A stretch of DNA of 6,423 nt. It comes from Deltaproteobacteria bacterium (GTDB lineage: Bacteria; Myxococcota; XYA12-FULL-58-9; JAUUZB01). Positions 1 through 5,371 of the stretch are shown here, piece after piece. The notes beneath the pieces were generated by a model. That model worked only from the letters and a program-made list of their open reading frames with translations, made no database searches and was not told the DNA's origin. Positions within the stretch are counted from its first letter, which is position 1. Each line of letters starts with the position of its first letter. The translations under genes were made by a program, and so were the position numbers. The DNA is taken from assembly GCA_030590185.1 (NCBI GenBank), contig JAUUZB010000255.1, forward strand, positions 1 to 6,423. Direction: 5' to 3'.

Positions 1-414
1 CCCAAGCGTTTCCGGCTCACCGAGCCGGGCACCAAGCTGAGCTTTGCGAACGGTGCCGTGATCGAAGAACACGTCCGGGTGGTCAATCCCAAATTGCATC
101 ACTACGTGGCGATCAGCGTGCCGCTCGCCGCGGGCATGGAGCCCCTCAACCCGAGCCTCGCCACCGCGCCGCCGGAGGCGACCCCGAGCGGCAGTCAGAC
201 CAAGCGCGCCTCCTACGTCGCCTACTACGACGACTCAGTGACCTACTATTATGACGAGCTGCCCAAGGGGACCTACGACTTCTACTTCCGCCTGCGGGCG
301 ATGATCCCGGGCAGCTTCATCCAACCGGCGGCGATCGCCGAGCTTTTGTTCGATGCTTCGGTGCGCGGCAACACCCCGGGAGCATCCATCACCGTCGAGC
401 CGGCCACCGAATAG
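1..414 (+). CDS. Bacterial alpha-2-macroglobulin family protein, C-terminal end (5' partial)
   Basis: The frame is open from base 1 and ends at TAG 412-414, giving the last 137 residues of a much larger protein. Seen: the segments VAISVPLAAGMEPLNP, SVTYYYDELPKGTYDFYF and RAMIPGSFIQPAAIAELLFD, followed by a short tail with DASVRGNTPG. These match the C-terminal receptor-binding-like beta domain that closes bacterial alpha-2-macroglobulins, in which the GTY-x-F-x-F-x-x-R-A-x-x-PG-x-F-x-x-PP/PA pattern is characteristic. Known for the family: periplasmic, often lipid-anchored proteins of about 1500-1900 residues that trap proteases, many using a Cys-Gln thioester. The bait region and thioester lie outside the window, so it cannot be said whether this copy is of the thioester type (YfhM-like) or the thioester-less type (YfaS/MagD-like). 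The partner pbpC three bases downstream favours the YfhM-like type. Gene order, not only sequence, supports the call. Confidence 0.9.
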   Translation, partial: PKRFRLTEPGTKLSFANGAVIEEHVRVVNPKLHHYVAISVPLAAGMEPLNPSLATAPPEATPSGSQTKRASYVAYYDDSVTYYYDELPKGTYDFYFRLRAMIPGSFIQPAAIAELLFDASVRGNTPGASITVEPATE

Positions 415-417
415 GCG

Positions 418-2784
418 ATGCGCCGGGCCGCGCAGATAGCAGCGTTGACGCTGGGGGGCGTCTTGCTCGCCCTGGTCATTGCGGCGGGGCTGCGCACCGG
501 TCTGTACGCGCCCGAGCCGACCCTCATGCTGCTCGACAGGGAGGGTAGGTTCCTCGGCGAGGTCCCGGCCAGCGACGGCGCTGAGCGACTCGGTTTTTGG
601 CCGATCGAGGAGCTGCCCATGCGGGTGGCGATCACCACCCTGGCGGTGGAGGACCAACGTTTCTATCAGCACCCCGGGGTCGATCCCTTCGCGGTGCTGC
701 GCGCCATCGGACAAAACCTAGAGTCGGGGCAGCGCATCTCCGGCGCTTCGACCATCCCGATGCAGCTAGCGCGGCTCCAGCACCCGGGGTCGCGTACGTA
801 TTTGCGCAAGGCGGTGGAGGCGACCACCGCGTTGTTGCTGGTGCAGATCCACGGCCGCGACGCGGTGCTGCGTCACTACCTGACGCTCGCGCCCTACGGG
901 AACAACGTGCACGGCATCAAGTACGCGGCCCGGCGCTACTTCGACAAGCCGATCGAGGATTTGAGCTGGGCCGAGACCGCCTTGCTGTGCGCGCTGCCTC
1001 AGTCCCCCGGGCGGATGAATCCCTACAACGAAGACGGCAAGGCACGCGGCATCGAGCGCGCCGGTCGCATTCTGGATCTGCTCTACAACCGGGGCCGGTT
1101 GGAGGAGAGCGTTTACCACCAGGCGGTGATCGAGCTGAGTCATCTCCACGTCCCATCGCGCCCGTCGCGGCCTCCGGCGGCCCTGCATCCGGTGTTGCAC
1201 TTGGCGCGGCAGCTCGGTGATGCCGACGTCCGTAGACAATTCTATGCGGACCCGATCATTCGTACCTCCATCGATCTCGCCCAACAGGAGCGCGTCCAGG
1301 GCGTGTTGTGGCGCGCCGTGCGGCGTTGGGCGGCACGCGGGGCAGGCAACGCGGCGGCGGTGGTCGCCGAGCGCGTGGAGGAGGAGGGCGAGGTCCGCTA
1401 CCTGATCCGCGCCAGCGTTGGCTCCACCGATTGGTTCGGTGATCTCGCCGCGGGCTCCATCGACTACACCCAGGTCCGTCGCCACCCGGGCAGCGCCCTC
1501 AAGCCATTCATTTACGCGCGGGCCCTCGACAGTGGCGTGATCACGGCGGGCACGGTGGTTGATGACGTGACCCGCGGCCCAGATGGCATCGGCAACGCCG
1601 ACCGTCGCTTCCTCGGTCCGATGTTACCGCGTCAGGCCCTCGGCAATTCGCGCAACGTCCCGGCGGTGGCCCTGGCCAAGCGCCTGGGCCTGGCGAATCT
1701 GTTCGGGACGTATCGTGACCTGGGCTTGCACTCCGAACGCTATGCCCTCGATTACTACGGACTCGGCATCGCCCTCGGCGGCATGCCGGTCAGGCTGGTC
1801 GACCTGGTCCGAGCCTACACGGCGCTGGCCGAGGATGGGGGTCTGCGGGAGCTGCGTTGGTATGATCGTCAGCCGGCGCGCCTCCCCGAGCCGATCTTCA
1901 CCGCCGCGGCGGCCCGTTCGGTCAGCGGTTTCTTGAGCGACCCCATGGCGCGACTGCCGAGTTTTCCGCGCATGGGCCACACCGAGTATCCCTTCCCGGT
2001 GGCGGTTAAGACCGGCACCTCGGTCGACTACCGCGACGCCTGGACCGTGGCCTACTCGCGTCGCTACATCGTTGGCGTTTGGCTAGGCCATCCGGATTGG
2101 ACGCCGATGAAGAGGCTCGCCGGGTACAGCGGCGCGTCGGTGTTGGCCCGGCGAATTCTGTTGCCCTTGCACGGCGACGAGCGGGACGGCCTGAGCGACG
2201 CGACCTGGCCGGCGCCGGAGGGTTACGTCGCCCGGGAGGTTTGTACGCTGTCCGGCGCCCTGGCCACCGATGCCTGCACCCGCGTCGGGCGGGAGTGGTT
2301 CACGCCGGAGACGGTGCCGGTGAATGACTGTACGTTTCATCGCCGCCTCGCCGTGGACCGTGACGACGGCGAGCTCGCGAATCCAGGCACGCCAGCGGAG
2401 CGCGTCGAGCTGCGGACGTTTTTTGATTTGCCGGAGCGTTACGCCGAGTGGGCGCGGCGGGAGAAGCTACCGCTGCTGCCCCGGCTCGAGCCGCACCTTC
2501 GCGACACCCGCAGTCCGCGGGTTAGGATCCTCTCGCCCCAGGACGGCAGCCACGTCATCGGTGACCCAGAGTCGCCGGCGCAATTTACCTCGCTACCCCT
2601 GCGTGGGGTGATCGATCCGCCGGTGCCCCAGGCCGCCTGGTACGTCAACGGCGAGCCCTTCGCCCTGGTGGATTATCCCTACACCACCCGTTGGCCGGTA
2701 CGCGCCGGCGAGCACGAGTTCGAGTTGCGGGTGCCCTTTGTGGCGAGCAGTCGGTCGCGGCCGGTGCGGGTCGTGGCGCGGTGA
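418..2784 (+). CDS. pbpC: Penicillin-binding protein 1C (bifunctional transglycosylase/transpeptidase)
   Basis: A complete 788-residue class A penicillin-binding protein that would polymerise lipid II into glycan strands and cross-link stem peptides at the periplasmic face of the inner membrane. Seen: a short cytoplasmic start (MRRAAQ) and one membrane anchor at about residues 7-26. The GT51 transglycosylase domain follows (about 40-230) with EDQRFYQHPGVD at 78-89 (catalytic Glu78), GASTIPMQ at 109-116, RKAVEA at 130-135 and the APYGNNVHGIKYAARRYF block near 158-175. The transpeptidase domain (about 275-590) has S359-A-L-K362, S411-R-N413 and K531-T-G533-T. The tail carries the three-cysteine stretch (C609, C620, C638) and a BiPBP_C beta domain (about 697-788) that distinguish PBP1C from 1A and 1B. 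Length is usual for the family. The ATG lies three bases after the macroglobulin stop (TAG-GCG-ATG) with no clear Shine-Dalgarno site, so translational coupling is likely. Oddity: Pro114 stands where many relatives have Thr (GASTLTMQ). Confidence 0.96.
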   Translation: MRRAAQIAALTLGGVLLALVIAAGLRTGLYAPEPTLMLLDREGRFLGEVPASDGAERLGFWPIEELPMRVAITTLAVEDQRFYQHPGVDPFAVLRAIGQNLESGQRISGASTIPMQLARLQHPGSRTYLRKAVEATTALLLVQIHGRDAVLRHYLTLAPYGNNVHGIKYAARRYFDKPIEDLSWAETALLCALPQSPGRMNPYNEDGKARGIERAGRILDLLYNRGRLEESVYHQAVIELSHLHVPSRPSRPPAALHPVLHLARQLGDADVRRQFYADPIIRTSIDLAQQERVQGVLWRAVRRWAARGAGNAAAVVAERVEEEGEVRYLIRASVGSTDWFGDLAAGSIDYTQVRRHPGSALKPFIYARALDSGVITAGTVVDDVTRGPDGIGNADRRFLGPMLPRQALGNSRNVPAVALAKRLGLANLFGTYRDLGLHSERYALDYYGLGIALGGMPVRLVDLVRAYTALAEDGGLRELRWYDRQPARLPEPIFTAAAARSVSGFLSDPMARLPSFPRMGHTEYPFPVAVKTGTSVDYRDAWTVAYSRRYIVGVWLGHPDWTPMKRLAGYSGASVLARRILLPLHGDERDGLSDATWPAPEGYVAREVCTLSGALATDACTRVGREWFTPETVPVNDCTFHRRLAVDRDDGELANPGTPAERVELRTFFDLPERYAEWARREKLPLLPRLEPHLRDTRSPRVRILSPQDGSHVIGDPESPAQFTSLPLRGVIDPPVPQAAWYVNGEPFALVDYPYTTRWPVRAGEHEFELRVPFVASSRSRPVRVVAR

Positions 2785-2801
2785 GAACTCGGTAAGGACT
2801 C

Positions 2802-2816
2802 CTCGTCGCGGACGAG
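2802..2816 (+). other. Small hairpin in the pbpC-SDR gap
   Basis: CTCGTC (2802-2807), loop GCG, GACGAG (2811-2816): a perfect 6-bp stem beginning 18 bases after the pbpC stop. No T-run follows, so it is not a convincing Rho-independent terminator. It could slow the polymerase, protect the mRNA end or be chance in GC-rich DNA. The rest of the 76-base gap shows no clear promoter or ribosome binding site. Confidence 0.3.
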
Positions 2817-2860
2817 ATGACACTCTTGATCCCCGGCTTCGGCGTCCCTATGACTGCGCC

Positions 2861-3691
2861 ATGGCACGAGTCCTGATCGTCGGGTGCGGCTACGTCGGCA
2901 ACGTTCTCGCGGCACGCCTGCGCGACGCGGGACACGAGGTCTTCGGGCTGCGGCGCAACGTCGCCGGGTTGGCGGAGGGGATCGAACCGATCTGCGCCGA
3001 CCTCGCGAATCCTGCCTCCCTGACCGTGGTGCCCGGCGGTCTCGAGGTCGCCTTCTTCCTCGCGGCGCCCTCGACCCACAATGACTCGAGCTACGAGGCG
3101 ATCTATCTCGATGGCCTCGACCACCTCATGGACGTGTTGGAGCCGCAGGCCGATACCCTGCGCCGCCTCTTCTACGCCTCGAGCACCGGGGTCTACGCCC
3201 AGGATGACGGCGGCTGGGTCGATGAATCCTCACCCACCGAGCCGCACAAGTTCAACGGCCTGCGGGTTCTCCAGGGTGAACGGCTCGCCGCCTCCACCGA
3301 CATTCCAACTACCGCCGTGCGGTTTGGCGGCATCTATGGGCCCGAGCGCACCCGTCTCGTCGAGTTCGTCAAGAACGGCCTCGCCCGCCTTCACCCGGGG
3401 CCCACCAGCTACACCAACCGCATCCACCGCGACGACTGCGCCGGCGTCTTGCATCACCTCATGGACTTGCCGGCCCCGGAGTCGGTCTACGTCGCGGTCG
3501 ACGACGACCCGACGCCCTACAACGAGCTGATCACCTACCTGGCCGCCCGCTTCCACGTGCCGCCGCCGCCGCAGGCCGACGCTCCCCGCCCTGCGGGTAA
3601 ACGCTGCAGCAATGCCGCCTTGAGGGCCAGCGGCTACGAGCTCATCTATCCAGGCTACCGTCACGGCTACGACGCGATCCTCGCGCCGTGA
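2861..3691 (+). CDS. Atypical NAD(P)-binding SDR-fold protein, YeeZ-like
   Basis: A 276-residue protein with an N-terminal Rossmann fold: MARVLIVGCGYVGNVLA gives G8-x-G10-x-x-G13 after the first strand, with the acidic D47 region (ICADLAN) and the FFLAAPST strand following. The extended-SDR landmark ASSTGVY (106-112) and the downstream RFGGIYGPER segment (154-163) are present, then NRIHRDD (187-192), the usual 'VHVDD' position of this family. The C-terminal GKRCSNAALRASGYELIYPGY matches the substrate-side end of YeeZ and similar proteins. The catalytic Y-x3-K is replaced by F131-x3-R135, so classical SDR oxidoreductase chemistry is doubtful. This is shared in kind by YeeZ, and the substrate is unknown. 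Start: the ATG at 2861 places the Rossmann strand at residue 3. In-frame ATG codons further upstream would overlap pbpC and add a low-complexity arginine-rich tail. No good Shine-Dalgarno site is visible. It may be co-transcribed with pbpC, 76 bases away, but no functional tie is known. Confidence 0.85.
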   Translation: MARVLIVGCGYVGNVLAARLRDAGHEVFGLRRNVAGLAEGIEPICADLANPASLTVVPGGLEVAFFLAAPSTHNDSSYEAIYLDGLDHLMDVLEPQADTLRRLFYASSTGVYAQDDGGWVDESSPTEPHKFNGLRVLQGERLAASTDIPTTAVRFGGIYGPERTRLVEFVKNGLARLHPGPTSYTNRIHRDDCAGVLHHLMDLPAPESVYVAVDDDPTPYNELITYLAARFHVPPPPQADAPRPAGKRCSNAALRASGYELIYPGYRHGYDAILAP

Positions 3692-3728
3692 GCGCGAATC
3701 CATGGCGCCATCCGGTTTCGGGCCGCCT

Positions 3729-5132
3729 TTATTTCCGGGGCTGCGGTCTCACCGTTTTCGCTCCCGGCTTCGGCAACCGATCACCAACATCGGCCAGACC
3801 CTCGACAACGGCCGCGTTCCGACGGGCGATGCGGGCAAATCCCTTGGTGATCGCCGGGTGCGCTGCAACCGCCTTCCAAAATCGCACCGCCGCAGCATGA
3901 ACGGTCGGCCAGACCCCACCATCACCGGGCCCTGGTAAGGATGGCTCGAAGGATGGTTCCGCAGGCCCGGCTCCACTGGGGGCGTAGGCCATGGGAAGAA
4001 CATCGTAGGCCGGCGCCAACCCATCGAGACGCGCACCCTTGGAATAGAATGAAAGGTTGCCCGTGTGCCGGTCCGTGTTCGCGATGAGCCCGCCGAAGAG
4101 CTCGAGCCACCGGATGGCTTCACGATCCGTCGCAGCCAGGACACCCTCGGCGACGAGCTCTGAGGCCGCGGCCGACCAACTCGCGAGTGTCACGCCATGC
4201 TCCAGCGCGATCGAGGTCAGCGATAGAACTCCACGCCGGCCGATCGCACCCATGCGGTCGAAGCGTTCGACCTCGAGAAAGAGTCGTTCCTTGCCCTTCA
4301 CGATCTGAGACCGAGCCGCCGGTTGCCCACCACCGGCCAGGACCCCCAACGCCACGTGCTCGCAGACGAGCAAGTCACCCCAGCGCCGTGAGGTAGCATC
4401 CCGAAGCAACGGCGAGAACTTCACCAACACCGACGTAGGACCCGACTCCCGCGTCACCAAGAACTTCGGCTGCTCCCCCGCCGCCGATGAGCCCGCCACC
4501 CCCAGTGACAGGATGTCGTCGGCCAGCGCCTCGTACCGCGCCCGCCGACTACGGCTAGTCACTCGGCCGGCCGAGGAACGAGCCTTTTGCAAAAACGCAC
4601 CAAATGCCTCGTCGCCAACGATGAAGCTCCCGGGCACGTCCCATCCGAACCGAGTCAGGTAGACCAGAGTATCCTCCGCCGACCACAACCGGACATCGCT
4701 CGGCAGACCGAGCTCCGGATGACGACGCGGAACCAAACGCCCCAGAAAACCCGCCGGGCGTGCGTCGTACAGGAAGAACGGCAAGTCGTCGCAGAACTCC
4801 GAGTCGATATCCCCCACCATCGACTCGACGTAAAACCCGCGGGGCTCCACAGCGTGAAGAGTCGCCGCGTGACGTGTCTCACCGCCTTCGTCTACCTCGT
4901 AGATGGGAGCTTCTCGCCCCGTCCCCCGGATCTCCCGTCGCGCAGCGTAACGCGTCGACGGTCCCCGGCCGACCACGAGCAGGTCCTGGCCCATCCGCGA
5001 AGCTAGGCGCGAGTACGTCGGTTGGCTCACACCTAGGTGCTGCCTCGCGGCCTGCGCCGTGCTCGGCCCGCGCGCCCCGAGAAAACGGCGCAGCGTCTGC
5101 GCGAGGCGATCGTAGTCGATCTTGGCCGGCAT
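3729..5132 (-). CDS. yjjJ: HipA-family Ser/Thr kinase toxin, YjjJ/HipH type, with fused N-terminal HTH
   Basis: A 467-residue protein. Seen: residues 8-65 look like a winged helix-turn-helix (helices around AQAARQHLGVSQPTYSRLAS, then a wing with VGRGPSTRYAARR). Residues about 76-160 resemble the HipA N-subdomain 1, and about 200-425 form the HipA kinase core. Kinase landmarks are present: the S216-A-A-G-E-Q-P-K223 loop, whose Ser aligns with the autophosphorylated Ser150 of E. coli HipA; K238 in VLVKFSP (ATP lysine); VERFDR at 288-293; N352-T-D354-R-H-T-G-N359 (catalytic Asp354, metal-binding Asn359); and AYD377 (DFG equivalent). All key residues are intact, so an active kinase is predicted. 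Known: E. coli YjjJ (HipH) is a HipA-like kinase lacking its own antitoxin gene. Here too no small HipB-like gene adjoins; an unrelated cysteine-rich gene lies upstream and the SDR gene converges downstream. Start: the ATG at 5132 sits directly before the HTH. The same frame stays open far upstream, but that part lies antisense to the cysteine-rich gene. No Shine-Dalgarno site precedes the ATG. Confidence 0.88.
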   Translation of the reverse strand: MPAKIDYDRLAQTLRRFLGARGPSTAQAARQHLGVSQPTYSRLASRMGQDLLVVGRGPSTRYAARREIRGTGREAPIYEVDEGGETRHAATLHAVEPRGFYVESMVGDIDSEFCDDLPFFLYDARPAGFLGRLVPRRHPELGLPSDVRLWSAEDTLVYLTRFGWDVPGSFIVGDEAFGAFLQKARSSAGRVTSRSRRARYEALADDILSLGVAGSSAAGEQPKFLVTRESGPTSVLVKFSPLLRDATSRRWGDLLVCEHVALGVLAGGGQPAARSQIVKGKERLFLEVERFDRMGAIGRRGVLSLTSIALEHGVTLASWSAAASELVAEGVLAATDREAIRWLELFGGLIANTDRHTGNLSFYSKGARLDGLAPAYDVLPMAYAPSGAGPAEPSFEPSLPGPGDGGVWPTVHAAAVRFWKAVAAHPAITKGFARIARRNAAVVEGLADVGDRLPKPGAKTVRPQPRK

Positions 5133-5135
5133 TAT

Positions 5136-5219
5136 AGAATAGATACCAGAATAATAAATACCGTTCAATGTCACCTGGCTTTGGTGTGTCCTCTCGTGTT
5201 CAAGAATCGATATAGAATC
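5136..5219. repeat. Four AGAAT boxes in two helically phased pairs upstream of the kinase gene
   Basis: On the plus strand AGAATA occurs at 5136-5141 and 5148-5153 (12 bases apart), and AGAATC at 5203-5208 and 5214-5219 (11 bases apart). The longer word TATAGAAT occurs at both 5133-5140 and 5211-5218, and GTTCAA at 5163-5168 and 5198-5203. One pair covers the putative -10 region and spacer, the other lies about 60 bases upstream. Inference: they may be operator half-sites for the kinase's own HTH domain or another regulator, with looping possible. Low sequence complexity in an AT-rich tract makes chance recurrence a real alternative. Confidence 0.35.
5140..5168 (-). promoter_or_regulatory. 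Putative sigma-70-like promoter of the yjjJ-type kinase gene (leaderless)
   Basis: Read on the minus strand: TTGAAC (5168-5163, -35-like), a 17-base spacer, then TATCTA (5145-5140, -10-like). The next seven bases end at 5133, so the expected start point falls on or one base before the A of the ATG (5132). This fits the lack of any ribosome binding site and suggests a leaderless mRNA. The region is strikingly AT-rich (25 of 30 bases in 5131-5160) against a GC-rich background. A better -10 match, TATAAT (5136-5131), overlaps the start codon but has no matching -35 and would start transcription inside the gene. Confidence 0.5.
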
Positions 5220-5317
5220 AATCCATGTCCCAACCCTGTACAACAACTCGGGCCACACCGACCCGTGCCTGTCCGACACCGGTCGGCGATTGCACCTCCA
5301 TGGGGCCGATGAGTTGG

Positions 5318-5371
5318 ACCCTCGACCAGAGGGTGGGGGGTGGGGCGCTGAGCGCTCTTGAGCAGGCGCCC
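5318..5371 (-). terminator. Possible termination or mRNA-end structure after the cysteine-rich gene
   Basis: Two stem-loops lie in tandem downstream of the cysteine-rich gene. GGGCGC/GCGCCC (5371-5366 with 5348-5343) overlaps the last base of the stop codon and has a 17-base loop. ACCCTC/GAGGGT (5334-5329 with 5323-5318) is a perfect 6-bp stem with a 5-base loop. A C-rich run (minus strand, 5345-5335) sits between them. Neither has a following T-run, so classic intrinsic termination is not shown. They may be 3'-end stabilisers or aid Rho-dependent termination. Another 5-bp hairpin, CCGAC/GTCGG, is at 5273-5286. Confidence 0.3.

Noticed and set aside
597..1220. Plus-strand 207-codon open frame inside pbpC
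   Set aside because: It overlaps the conserved transglycosylase region in another frame, and its Arg/Ala/Gly-rich composition is typical of shadow frames.
766..1485. Minus-strand 239-codon open frame inside pbpC
   Set aside because: The opposite strand encodes clear GT51 and transpeptidase motifs. The frame has no recognisable domain and is a GC-driven shadow.
2738..2860. N-terminal extension of the SDR gene from an ATG at 2738
   Set aside because: It would overlap the end of pbpC and add 41 arginine-rich residues before the Rossmann strand. The ATG at 2861 fits the family start.
3702..3711. Palindrome ATGGCGCCAT between the convergent SDR and kinase genes, considered as a bidirectional terminator
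   Set aside because: It has no loop and no T-run on either side. A 10-base palindrome of this kind is unremarkable in GC-rich DNA.
4587..5006. Plus-strand 139-codon open frame antisense to the kinase gene, considered as a possible antitoxin
   Set aside because: Its product has no HTH or other fold signal, and it lies wholly antisense to well-conserved HipA-type coding sequence.
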